From contig SIJG01000160.1 of NCBI GenBank assembly GCA_023374025.1, positions 149,383 to 213,382 of the forward strand: 64,000 nucleotides of DNA, given 5' to 3'. Shown here piece after piece: positions 11,650 through 22,904 of this stretch. Position 1 is the first letter of the stretch. Every line of letters begins with the position of its first letter. The position numbers and the translations under genes were made by a program. The notes below the pieces were generated by a model, which was not told the origin of the DNA, ran no database searches, and saw only the letters and a program-made list of their open reading frames with translations. The stretch comes from Heterodera schachtii (lineage: Eukaryota; Nematoda; Chromadorea; Rhabditida; Heteroderidae).

Positions 11650-12475
11650 TTGTAACAAAAATTTTATTCCGGTTACGTAATTTTTATGTTTTCAACAATA
11701 ATTTTATTCCGGTTACGTAATTTTTATGTTTTCAATCCGGTTACGTAATTTTTGTGTTTTCAACAAAAATTTTATTCCGGTTTGCGTCTATTTTGTGTTT
11801 TCCACAATTATTTTATTCCGGTTGGAGTCTTTTTTGCATTTTCAACAATATTCCGGTTATGTTTTTTTTGTTAACAAAATTTTGTTCCGGTTATTTAATT
11901 TTTGTGTTTTCAACAATTATTTTATTCCGGTTATGTCTTTTTTTTATTCCGGTTACGTAATTTTATGTTTTCAATCCGGTTACGTAATTTTTGTGTTTTC
12001 AACAATAATTTTATGCCGGTTTGCGTCTTTTTTGTGTTGTCAGCAATAATTTTATTCCGGTTATGTCTTTTTTGTTTTATTCCGGTTACGTAATTTTTGT
12101 GTTTTCAACAATAATTTTATTCCGGTTTGCGTCTTTTTGTGTTGTCAACAATAATTTTATTCCGGTTATGTCTTTTTTGTTTTATTCCGGTTACGTAATT
12201 TTTGTGTTTTCAACAAAAATTTTATTCCGGTTTGCGTCTATTTTGTGTTTTTCACAATTATTTTATTCCGGTTTGAGTCTTTTTTGCATTTTCAACAATA
12301 TTCCGGTTATGTTTTTTTTGTTAACAAAATTTTGTTCCGGTTATTTAATTTTTGTGTTTTCAACAATTATTTTATTCCGGTTTTTATTCCGGTTATGTAT
12401 TTTTTGTTTTATTCCGGTTAAGTAATTTTTATGTTTTCAATCCGGTTACGTAATTTTTGTGTTTTCAACAGTTGG
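11650..12475. repeat. ATTCCGGTT satellite-like tandem array
   Basis: About 20 copies of ATTCCGGTT followed by ACGTAATTTTTGTGTTTTCAACAA, TGCGTCTTTTTTGTGTT or ATGTCTTTTTTG variants, with irregular unit lengths of roughly 20-55 nt. A higher-order block of about 450 bp appears twice (compare 11740-11940 with 12200-12380). Open frames across it are by-products of the repeat. Confidence 0.9.
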
Positions 12476-12479
12476 CGTT

Positions 12480-13557
12480 TTTTTTGTATTTTCCTTTAAT
12501 AACATTTTTTTAAAAATTTAATTATTAAAACAATATTATAGTCAATGTTTATTAAAAAAAAATTATTCAATTAATGACTTTTTTTTACCAAAAATTGAGA
12601 GCGACACGCCAATTTCAAGGCCAAGATGATTTTGTGTAGACGATAATTAATTAAAGCTTCACCATCGTCGACTTGACCAGCTTGTCCACCTGCTTATTGG
12701 ATATGTAATTTGAAAATTAGGAAATTTCAAAGGAATTTGCTAATATTTATTTATTTATGTCTTTTCAAAAAACAAAATAACTTAAAAATTGTTTGAAAAA
12801 TGTGATTTTCATGCTTCTCCCATCAAAAACTATGTTTGCAAGTATAACGGCATAAAAAGCAATGAATTTAAATTTGGATTTATCAGCCAATAAAAATTAT
12901 TATAAAATAATAGTTGTAATTAATTAATTTACATTCATTCCCCTTTGTCCCACCTGAATGACCACGCGAATAAAAAAAATTGGTCAATTTAAAGTTGGGA
13001 AAATGGTCACAGAATAGGCTGAGGCATTTTGATCAATTTGGCGCCAAAATGATCATTTGCTCTTATGACAGTAGTGAAACCAAAGCAACAAATGGTGAAA
13101 ATCGGCTTCATTGATCAGATGGCACTCCGAAATGGGAATCTGAAAAGGTAAACTTGAAAATAAATAAAAGTAAACGGTAAAACAAATTAAATTTCTCAAT
13201 TATTTTAATTTGATTTAAAAGCATTTTTTTGTCATTCATTTTTCAATAAAAGCAAATTAAGAAATTTTTGAATTAATCAAAATAAGTGGGAAAATGTTTT
13301 TTCATTAAAATAATAAACAATTAATTTTTTTAACTGCCAAACAGAATTGCAATACAAAACTTCTGTTACCCGAATATTAAATTGGTTTATTACTGTTGAA
13401 CTTAAAGTAAAATTTATTTAATATAAAAAAAAAAATACTTCTTTCAACACAATTGCATTTTTCGTATTAAGAAGTTTTCCAATTTGAGATCATAATCTCA
13501 CACGGATGATACCATTGCATTTTTTTGTAAATTAAAAATAAGTGTAAAAATAAGAAG
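12480..13557 (-). other. AT-rich region with two possible orphan exons (minus)
   Basis: Two exon-like pieces on the minus strand are all I can support. At 13139-13053, after a TTTTCAG acceptor, 28 codons read IPISECHLINEADFHHLLLW and end in TGA. At about 12694-12651, after AATAAG, 13 codons read QVDKLVKSTMVKL then stop. Neither joins in phase to the upstream minus-strand gene, which has its own plausible stop at 13558. They may be alternative 3' exons or remnants. Confidence 0.3.
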
Positions 13558-15225
13558 TTATGCAGTTTTGAATAGCTTTTCGATTTCGTTTAAAGGTAAT
13601 TGGCATCTGTCCGGCATTGTAAGACAAGTTTAGTGAAAAATAGAAAGTAAAAACAAAATTCAGAAATAGGCCAAAAGAATTTAAATTAATCTAGACTTTT
13701 AATAAATCCAAAAAGTTAGTGGCCAAATTTTTTCTTAGTGATGAGACAAAATGCCAATAAAATTCAAAACTCACTTTCCAGTCCCTAAGCGTCCCAGCTC
13801 CGAGTCGGATGTCGTCAGGTCTGATGTACTGTAACGTCGAGCGTGCCAATCAAACCGTTCTCGTCGTCTGCGTTCAAAATTGCCTAAAAATTCTTAAATT
13901 TCGTAAAATTTTAGGGTTTTTACTGTGATAATTTTTATTTTTTTGCGTTTTTCGATTTATGTTTCGGCAAATGATTTTATGTAAAAAATTTTTGGGCTTT
14001 TTTTAATACTTCTAAAATTTTCTTCTTGTTCTTATTTTAAAATATATTTTTAAATTTAAATCACTTTTTAATTAATTAAAATTTTTATTAAAAAATTTTC
14101 AATATTTTGTTTTTGAACTGAAATTTTCTTATTTCGAAATTTTTGATAACGTACCCGATCAGGGATGGTATTCCGAGGCCCAAAAAAATTTTGGAAATCG
14201 GAATTTCTACCCCCCAAAAATGTCGGAAATTGGAATTCCATGCCATCCCTGGTACTCATAATAAAATTCAAAATTTCAAGGAATAAAAAATATTTATGTA
14301 AAGAACACCACACCCACCTTCATCGTAATACTCATCATCGGAACTGTCAAACGCATCATTATTTGGGCTGCGCTGAAAAAACTTTAAGATTTTCAAAAAA
14401 AAAAAGCAGAAAATTTACCGAAAAATTTTTCGTCCGGAAACGGTCCAACGGAATTACAAGCCCATACTGTTCAGCGCCCGCTGTGCGCCTCAACGAACGG
14501 GGCAGAACGCGACGTGAAAAGCGACCGGCGGCCCAATTCTCCTTCTCTTTCACTAATAATGGGAAAAATTTGATTAATTGATTAATTATTAGCTGCTCAT
14601 TAAAATTTTTATGAAATTAATAAAAAACTTCAAACTATTGAAAAAATAAAAAAAAATAGTGAACAATAAAAAGAATCCTTATCAGTTAATTTTATTTTAA
14701 ATGGGGCTAATAATTTTTGTATTCCCCACTAAAGTACGGACTGATTAATTGGCCATGAGAAAAATGGCCAATAAAAACTGAATTTGATTCATTTAATACG
14801 GTTAGTCCCACTAAAAATGATCAAAATAATTATAAACGATATAAACAAAAAAAATGATTATAAAATTGTGATAATGATTCGATTCCTAATTAAGGGCCAT
14901 GAAGTAATTATGAGCAATTAAGAAGATTAAAATATTTTTTAATTGACTGCTACTACCCACCAAAATACTGTTCAGTGGCCAGATCAAGGCTGATCGGCTC
15001 CGACACAACCGACGATGTTGCGGCGGATGATGAGCAACAATTTGGGGACGGCATCCGTTGCGGCGGTGGCGGCGGCATCAGTGGCCCGACGGCACGTCGC
15101 CCGGCAACTGCGGCTGATGGGTGTTGCCGATGAGTGCGCTGGCGATGCCGATGCTGATCAGGATGATCATAATGATTGGGATGGGGCAAAAAGAAATTGG
15201 GCTGTTGTTTGTATGGATCAAGCAT
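13558..15225 (-). CDS. five-exon gene, unknown 190-residue protein
   Basis: Exons 15225-14961, 14552-14458, 14372-14318, 13883-13775 and 13606-13558 splice in phase to 191 codons including the stop (573 nt). The product starts MLDPYKQQPNFFLPHPNHY, is His/Pro/Ser-rich in its first 90 residues (with a PPPPP run), then has a basic stretch (FSRRVLPRSLRR), an acidic one (SSDDEYYDE), another basic one (FERRRRERFDWHARRY) and ends CQLPLNEIEKLFKTA. The low-complexity, charged composition suggests a disordered protein. No family is recognised. A TTTTTTGCAG acceptor about 50 nt upstream of the ATG could be a trans-splice or 5' UTR acceptor. Intron 3 holds a miniature transposon. Confidence 0.55.
14160..14251. 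mobile_element. 92-bp hAT-like miniature inverted-repeat element
   Basis: Begins CAGGGATGG and ends CCATCCCTG, with the inverted repeats continuing as (T/C)ATTCC-type sequence. The centre is A/T with CCGA and GGAATTTC pieces. Flanks are GTACCCGAT on the left and GTACTCAT on the right, a decayed 8-bp target duplication. CAGGG ends and 8-bp duplications are typical of hAT elements. It lies in an intron of the minus-strand gene. Confidence 0.6.
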
Positions 15226-15281
15226 TTTCGCAATAAAATTGCTTTGTACATTTGTGAATGTGTGATTAATTTATGCTGCAA

Positions 15282-16711
15282 AAAAAGTGAGAAAATTATT
15301 ACACGAGGAATATTATTGCTGTAAAGTTTACTGTTGAAAATGTATAATTGGGGGATTATGTATATAAGCGAAGTATTTTTAAATTTGACAATTATTTTTT
15401 TGTGGCAAAAAATAAAACTTTCAGGTTATTTAAAAAAAAATTTTGCCTACAAATGACCAATCTAATATTTTCGGGTCAATATTTGAGAAATCAAATAAAA
15501 ATTTTAGGGGCATTTTTACAAATGAAAAAGAAAATTGTAAAAAGGGCCTTGCCAAATGGGTTGCACTGTTCTTTGTTTCCACTTTGAAATTAGCAAAAAA
15601 AAATTTTGAAAATTTTTTAGCGATTTATTGTAAATTTTTTAATTGTTAATGTAATTTATAAAAAAATTAAAAAACGTACGGACTTTAAACAAAAAACCAA
15701 TTTTCTATTAATATTATCATAATTTAATTGGATGTTGGTAAAAAGTAAAATGAATTTATACAATAAATAAATGTATGTATTTTTTATTTAAATTAAAACC
15801 TGAAATAAAATTTTATTTTAGAATGTCTTTTTGAATTAAAAAATATTTAATTTTTTTTAAAAACCGCATTAAAATTTATTGAAACTGAAATCGATATTAT
15901 ATGGCCAATTGTATTGCTGTTCACAGCGCCGCTTTTCCATTCGTCTTTTGCTGCTGCACGACAAAAATGGATTTTTGATGCAGCAAAAAAGAACTGTGTG
16001 GTGAATCATAATGCAAAATGACCGGGGCGAGGCAGAGGGGAGAGGGAGGACAGAAATTTTAAACATTTTTATTTTGATTTCAAAATGAAAAAAGCTCTAT
16101 GCATTAAACAATTTTTCAAAAATTAGTTAAAAAAGCAAAGAATTTTACTACAAAAAATTAAACCATAATTAATTGGATGGTAAACGATAGTTTTAAATTA
16201 AAACATAAATATAAAATTTGTGAAAATAATTAAAAATTAATTAAAAATGCCAGGTAATTTTTTACTTGTAAATTTTAAAACTGGTCAAAATTTTTCAAAT
16301 GCTTTTTTGTAGACGACATATGGGAATACAAAAACATGCTGTTTATGAATTTGATCAAACATAAAGACACTTTGTATCCCTTTTTAATCTTTGGCATTTT
16401 GTTTTTTAAGCAAACAATTTGCTCCACGTTTTTTGCCGTCCATGACTGAACTTCAAAAGTTTAGCTTTAAACAATTTTAATAGTTTTTTTCATGTTCCTT
16501 AACAGGGATTGGACAGAATTCCGGTTTACGAATTACAGACATTTTTGGGTCGAAATTCTGATTTCCAAATTGATAAAATGTCGAAATTTTTTAATGTTTT
16601 CTGAATTTTTTGCCATAAATTTTATTAATTTTTGTGCATACTTTTTACTTTATTCACAGCTATTTTATTTCAATTTCAATTCTTTTTATTCAATTTATCG
16701 CACTTCCGCAA
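15282..16711. other. intergenic region between divergent genes
   Basis: No exon is supported. It separates the minus-strand unknown gene from the plus-strand MRTO4-like locus and so should hold both promoters. A less AT-rich patch at 15900-16050 has no open coding signature. Near 16495-16560 there is GGGATTGGACAGAATTCC...GAAATTCTGATTTCC, loosely reminiscent of the miniature element at 14160 but without clean inverted ends. Confidence 0.4.
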
Positions 16712-18821
16712 ATGCAAAAACCGAAGCGCGACAGATTTGGTCAGCAATTTATTATTCTTCAGCCAAATTTGTCGATAATTATTTCAATTTTTTTCTTTAA
16801 GTTTCTCTCACGAAAGTGAAGAAGAAGAGCCGCGAGGGCAAAGAGAACATTTTGAAAGAGGCGAGGAAAAAAAAGTTTTTTATTTTTTTTGAAAACTGCA
16901 ATAAAATTTCAGGTCAGAGAATGCGTTGAGCAGTGCAAACTTTTTTTGTCTTCTCTACGGAGAATTTGCGCTTTGCAATGCTGATGGAGGTAAAATTTTG
17001 AAAAAATTGCATTTTTTCCATAAATTATTTGGGACGGGCGGGCATAAATGCCACTTTTTTGGGGAGTGGGACAATTTGGCGACAATCCACGGGTTTTTGT
17101 GTATTTCTCTTTTTATAGTTGTTTTAATGGAACCATTATTTATTATTTTTGATAGCGCTAATGTTGTTTTCTATTTAACTGCAAAATTAAAAATGAATAT
17201 GGTTTTGGAAAATCAGTTTTTTTATTCGGTAAATCACAATTGGGCAACAATGGAAAGAGTTATGCTTAAAAAACCCCGGGCTGTCGTCCAACTGTCCTCC
17301 TTTTCGTAAATGCCATTATTTTTGAAAATCACTCAAGTTTCGAAATAATGCCCAATTTCAACACAACCCCTGGACACACTGCAGAAAAAAATTTCGATTT
17401 TTTGGGTTGAACGTATGCTAAATTGTGAGGGAATTATTTTTAAATTGAATTACTCAAAAAAAATCCGACTCTCTCTAAAGGATCATTTTCAAATTTGGCA
17501 ATAAATTGGAATTTGCTAAAAAAGAGTGATTTTTGAATGGTAAAAAAATAATAGGAATTTCCCCCCCCCCCCCCCCCCTCTGATGTAAATTGAAATTGAT
17601 AAAAAAATGCATCCCAATTTAGGTGAACGAATTGCACAAAGTGAGCGCACTTTTGAGAGGCCAAAGTGGACTGATGTTCACCAATGCGAAGGCAAATGAA
17701 GTGCAAAGGTCGGCGGGAAAAAATTCCAAATGTTTTGTAAATTTTTTTCTTTTTTTGCCGGCGGCACATTTCGTTCATGACAAACACTTCCGCCTATGTC
17801 CAAATTCGGGCTCAAACTTATATTTTTTCAAGCTTAGAGGTTTTAAACAGAATTAAATTTAAGAAGGCTTTTTCTTTTGGCTTATTCGGAACATAACTTA
17901 TTTAAATGTTGTTTAATCTATCTGAAATTGAGAAAATGTAAGTGTGAACCCGATTTGGACATAGGCGATAATGTGGGGTAACCATTTTAATGGAAATTTT
18001 TTTAAAGGGTTTACGAATTCTAAGCTTCCCCTTGTGTTCCTTTTTATTTGCTTTTCCGTCCCAATTTTTAAAATCGAAAACTTTGTAACCTTTTTTTTTA
18101 CTTTTGTTGCAATTTTTTAAATTAAATGGAATAAAAAAAAAATTTTTTAAATTTCGGCGTCAAAACATTTTTCAAATTTTTTAATTTTCCAATTTCGCGC
18201 CTCGGCGAATGGAATGCAGGCCAAATGCCGGCGGAATTGCACTTTCACGGCGCCATGGAACCGCAGCTGCAGCAAGTTGGGCATGCCAACACGGCTGGAA
18301 AGTGGTGGGCATTCTGAGGGGGGGGGGGGTGAAAAAGCCAATTTATTTAATTTTGTGGTATTGAAAATCATATATTCATTCATCCAAGTTTTCCAAATTA
18401 AACAAAAAAATTTCTCCGATTTTAACTTTATATAAATTATTAGATAGTTTTTAAAAAAAAAAAAATTTCCAAAAATCTCAAATTTTTTGTTTTTAATGAA
18501 TTTTCTAAAAGAAAGCTTGTGGCCCCACCACACTTATTAAGAGCACTTATTCGGGAGTGGAGGGGCCTTACTTAACCCAGAAAGCGCCAATTTTTGGAAA
18601 AATCTTAAAAGTAGGGAAAAATTCCAAAATTTTTCCGGTGGTCTTAACCCTACCCTTCAAAAATTTTGTGGAAAATCATGGCGAAAAAATAAGAGGCAGA
18701 AGAGCAAAAAAAGAAGCTAAGGGTGTCTGGCTAGGTTCTTATCATAAAATATAATTTTGCTTGTGAAAAAACTGAATTGAATTGAAAATGTGTAACCAAT
18801 TCAATTTTCCCCACTCCAAAG

Positions 18822-20959
18822 GCGGCGCCGGTTGTGCAACAGTTGGACCCGAAAGGCTCGCGCATCATCAACGCGTTGTCCAGAGAGTGCACCAAAACGC
18901 GGTTCATGGACGGGACGGCGATGAAAGTGGGTTTTTTCAATTCTGTGTCAATAGCATACCCCAAACATGCACAGAAAGATGGACTCTCACAGTCAATCAG
19001 AAAATTGCCATGGGAAAAAAAATTATTTTTTCACATTTTCGTCCATTTTTTGTATTAAAATTTTACAAGTTTTATATCAATTTTTGCACATTTTTTTTCA
19101 AATACGGAAAATTGTCAGCAAAAACACTGTTTTTGCACTTGAAAATTTCGGTTGCAGAGGGATCCTCCTGGAATGGGAGCAGCCCGTTCCTCCCCACTTG
19201 CCGTGAAATTTTAAAAAAATTAAAAATTTTTTCAAGAAAAAATTTAGAAATTTTTTTTATAAGAAACTTTTAAGAAAAAAAATTACAGCGGTTTTTTTTT
19301 TGAATTTATTGAAAATTCCTAGTAATTCACTATATTAAAAAAAATTTTCTTTAAAAAACTCTAAGATTTTTTCTTTGGAATTTCTAAGTTACTAAAAAAA
19401 TTTTAAATTATCGGGGGAGGGGGTGTAGTGCACCCCCTGGGGCCAAATCCCTGTCTCCTGGGCCAGGACAACCCTGTCCAACCCTCAAGACTTTTAATTA
19501 ATTTTTCTAATCTTTACCTCTCCCCCCCCTAATTTTTAGGACCTTTCTCGACTCAACCGCGACCTGGCCAAAGTGATTTACATCGACTGGAACCCACAGG
19601 CATTTCAGCTGAACCCGGAGAATGTGCTGCGAGTGCCCAAGTGGGAGGGCAACATGGACGACACGACATTGGCACGTTTCTCCCGCATTTATTTATTTTT
19701 TTTAAGCCCAAAGACAAAAAAAGGAACAAATTTTGAGAAAAAGCAAACACACATGGGTAGAAAAACCGAGCACAAATACATTTGTTAGTGTTTTTTATAA
19801 AAAAAAAATTCTGTTTTCTAAATTTACTAAAAAATAATAATTAAAAAATTATAATTTGGGCGGGAAAGGACGGGGGGAATGAAATGCACACAAATGGGGG
19901 AGGAAAATTAAAAAAAAAATTCTTTTCCGTTGATAATTATGAGATGGTGTGGCCTTTGGGTGATACGGCGCGGTGCACCTCTAAAAATCCGTCGATTCAA
20001 ACAATTTCCAAATTTGAAAATTTTTCAAAAAATTTTTCAGCGATTTTTTGATGATTTCAAAAAGCTTAATAGTTCATTAAAAAATCGCTGGGAAATTTTT
20101 TCTGGCGGAGTTCTGGCGGCGAAGTTTTGTCCTTCTCCGGATACGATGACCCCTCCCCATTTTTCCTAGTTGTGCAATTTTTTTCTCGTGATAAAGTTAA
20201 TTATCATTTTATATCTCCCTCATTTGTTTCAGATTGACTTGGCGGAGCTGCTCAAAAGTGAGTTTTTTTACTTATTCCTCTGAATTTTTTTTTGAGATTT
20301 TTGTCCAATTTCTTGTTTCGATTAATTAGAGTTTGACCTTACAGGGTTTTGACCTGGCCTGGTTTTCCTTTTTTGCTTTTTTCCGAAGACGAAAATTTTA
20401 AAATAAAATGAAGAAAAAATAGGGCAAAAGTTTTCGGGTTGGATTCACCCCAAAATCTCGCCGCATATATTTAAAAGAACTGCTGGAATTTTTCATATTT
20501 TTTAAATTTTCATAAAAGAATTTCTTATTTTGAAAATTTAAGAAAAAATTATTTCTGCGACGAAATTTTTTCTTCGGCGAGATTTTCCCCCTTCCGTTTC
20601 TCCTTTCGAAATTTGTTTTCTCTGATCAATTTCAAATTTTCATCAAAAATAGGTGGGCTAAAGGGGTCAATTTTTTGGGCAGATTTTTGAGGGAAATTTT
20701 GCGAATTTTGAATTATCCATCATTTTTTCATCATTTGCTCACAGCCATTCATCTCTCCGACATTGACGCCGTTCGGCCCATGCTGCAGTTCTATTCACAG
20801 TTTGACAACCCAATGCAGGAGTTCCGGAGGCGAGCCCAGCAGATGGCACAGCAAGAGCAGAAGGCAAAAGAAGTGAGCAGCAGAGAAAAGGAAGAGGCGA
20901 TCGCAGAGCGACCAACCCCAACGGGGGCAAGCAGTTCAAGCAGCTCACCCCAATTTTGA
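18822..20959 (+). pseudogene. TIMM50: TIMM50 C-terminal exons, copy B
   Basis: Exons 18822-18926, 19540-19671, 20233-20257 and 20745-20959 join in phase with no frameshift and encode about 160 residues. They start AAPVVQQLDPKGSRIINAL and run through FMDGTAMK, DLSRLNRDLAKVIYIDW, KWEGNMDD, IDLAELLKTIHLSDIDAV and a Gln/Glu-rich tail ending SSSSSSPQF. This copy keeps the first exon whole, so it is closer to the parent than copy A. The exons for the import-receptor N-terminus and most of the FCP1-like domain are absent upstream, where MRTO4 exons stand instead. The second intron again has a GC donor (ACATTG/gcacgt). The reading frame is intact but the gene is partial and has no recognised promoter of its own. 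Confidence 0.82.
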
Positions 20960-21527
20960 AAAAATAAATGGAAAAAGGAGAGCAGGGGCAGCCAGCTCGT
21001 CCCCCCCCCTCCCCGCCGTTTTCCCCCAGGGTCAATTCTCGGCCGAAAATTAAAAACAAAATTTTTAAAAAAATTTTAAACAAAAAATTTTCAAGAAAAA
21101 AATCTTGGAAAAATTTTTCTTAGAAAAAAACATTTTCAAAAAATTTTCCAGCGATTTTTTTGGAACAAATTTGAAAATCTTAAGCATTTTTCTTAACAAA
21201 ATGTTTTAAAGTTTCATTAAAAAATTAACCCGTTGGCACCGCACCTAAAGCACCACCGGACCTCCATTTTACCTTCTTTTTTTATTTTAATGTGCCTTTC
21301 CTTTTCCCTGCATCAACAGGTAGCATTGAGCTGTTGGAGGAGTTCACTGTGTGCAAAGCGGATGACCAACTGTCCGCCGACCAGGCCCGCATTTTGAAGC
21401 AGTTCGGCCACCGGTTGGCCAATTCTGCGTCCGTTTGCTCGCTCGGTGGAGCAAAAAGAAGGGATTTGAACAGATTGACGGAGGGGCAGAATGAATTGAA
21501 TGGATAATTGTTGTTGAGTTTACCGGA
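18876..21527 (+). repeat. TIMM50-tail/MRTO4-exon cassette, copy B
   Basis: Partner of 8098-10870. Homology begins at TTGTCCAGAGAGTGC inside the first TIMM50 exon here and ends at GTTTACCGGA. Because TIMM50 exon sequence continues left of the homology start only in this copy, A derives from B or from a B-like parent. Confidence 0.92.
21320..21507 (+). pseudogene. MRTO4: MRTO4 last exon, copy B
   Basis: Reads SIELLEEFTVCKADDQL and shares with copy A the one-base deletion in TTGGCCAATTC that copy C lacks. In the shifted frame the tail WSKKKGFEQIDGGAE and a stop are preserved. The upstream exon ending at 18304 could splice to it in phase (AGT G + GT AGC), so it competes with copy C as the terminal exon of the surrounding MRTO4-like gene. 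Confidence 0.7.
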
Positions 21528-21529
21528 CG

Positions 21530-22500
21530 GATCAGCTATTCATATTACTCTTTGTTAAATTTTTTTTTTTATTTAAATTGATTTTTATGCGTTTTAAATT
21601 AAAAAAGAATGGTTGGTGGATTTTTAGATTGAAATTTGTCTACAATATATACGGTGGACAAAACGTGGAGGTTTTATAAATACAGAGCACTTTAATTTGA
21701 AATTTTCCGATCAATTTTGTTTTTCTTCGGCAGTTTGTCAAAAAATATTTTAAACAAATTAATTTTTCATAATTAGTCACGGAGAATAGAAATTATTTTC
21801 ATCCGTTAATGCCTATTGGATTTCAAAGATGGTTAAAAAATCATAATTCTATAAATTTTTTAAATTTATTCTCCAACGAAAATTCCATTTCTTAAGGGTG
21901 TAGGCTATAAAACCCTGAAATCTAAAATCATTCATTCTCGCTTATATCATATGATCTATTATTTCTCTTTTAATTCCTGTATTAATAAAATTATGAATTA
22001 ATTATGATTAGCAAATTAAAAAAAGCAATGTAAAAATGAAGCCAATTTTTTACTTTTTATAGGCTAAAATATCAATTAAGAACGAACTAAATTTTGTTTT
22101 ACAACTAATTAATAAAAAGAGGCAAATAATAAATAAATTTAAAAAGTTGGAATAATAATTTACTATATATGCTCGACGCCTCGCTGTACCCGGTGAAAGA
22201 CGAATGTATGCGGCGACTTAAAAAATGTCTCAATTGATTTCTTATGCAGGATTGATGGCTTTCAATTTCGATATATTTAAACCAAATTCGAATAAATTTT
22301 GAATTTTCGAACTTCAAAGTTTTTGTTCAAATTTGGGTCTAAGTTCGAATTCAGAAGGAAGTCCTTAACTTAATGCTACAGTAATTTGTTTATTTTAAAA
22401 ATATTGTGTCATTGCCCCCTCCGACCATATTTAAAAATAAATTATTTTTGTGAAAAATAATAAAATTTGACTGATAGCCAGACAAAAAATTTCGAGAAAA
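21530..22500. other. AT-rich spacer, nothing recognised
   Basis: No exon, RNA or repeat was found between copy B of the cassette and the next CCGG repeat block. The only less AT-rich patch (22170-22215) has no open frame of note. Confidence 0.4.
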
Positions 22501-22519
22501 CTTAAATAGGAATAATTTT

Positions 22520-22790
22520 CAGAAAGGTAAAAGCAACAACAGAAATTGTTTGCCGGAAAAATACAAAAATTGTTTTCCGGAATGTTATAAAAGATTAACA
22601 GAAATGTTTTCCGGAATATTATAAAACAAAACAGAAATGTTTTTCTGTAAAGTATAAGTCAAAAACTGAAACTGTTTTCCTGAAGCCACAAAAAAAATGG
22701 CGATAACCTAAATGAAAAAACACGAAACAAAAATGTGAAACGTTTCCGGAAAATGCAAACTAAAATGGATTAATGCTTTAAACGAAAAAT
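22520..22790. repeat. TTTTCCGGAA palindrome repeats, array 2
   Basis: Five to six copies of GTTTTCCGGAA(A/T) with 35-60 nt spacing, set in aaAcAGAAATG-type spacers, plus AAATGGCGATAACCTAAA, a phrase that recurs in array 3 at about 24408. Same family as 10850-11440. Confidence 0.8.
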
Positions 22791-22904
22791 ACAAATCAAT
22801 AACATATATTTTTTAGGAAAAATACAAAATAGTTGCAACGGTTTAAGTACAATTATGAATCGATTTTATACAAGCCGGTATTAAAATTTCATGCAAAAAT
22901 TAAA

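Noticed and set aside
11726..12425. Phe/Leu/Ser-rich overlapping frames with membrane-like hydrophobicity
   Set aside because: Caused by the ATTCCGGTT tandem array in T-rich DNA; frames overlap and repeat with the unit.
15078..15281. Minus-strand frame with a hydrophobic run resembling a membrane segment (IIMIILISIGIASALI)
   Set aside because: It overlaps exon 1 of the five-exon gene in another frame; the alternative frame joins four further exons in phase, whereas this one does not.
17030..17100. Stretch reading HKCHFFGEWDNLATIHG as the missing central MRTO4 exon
   Set aside because: Only the FFG and a few positions agree with the expected GKN-type segment, and splice borders are lacking; similarity is within chance.
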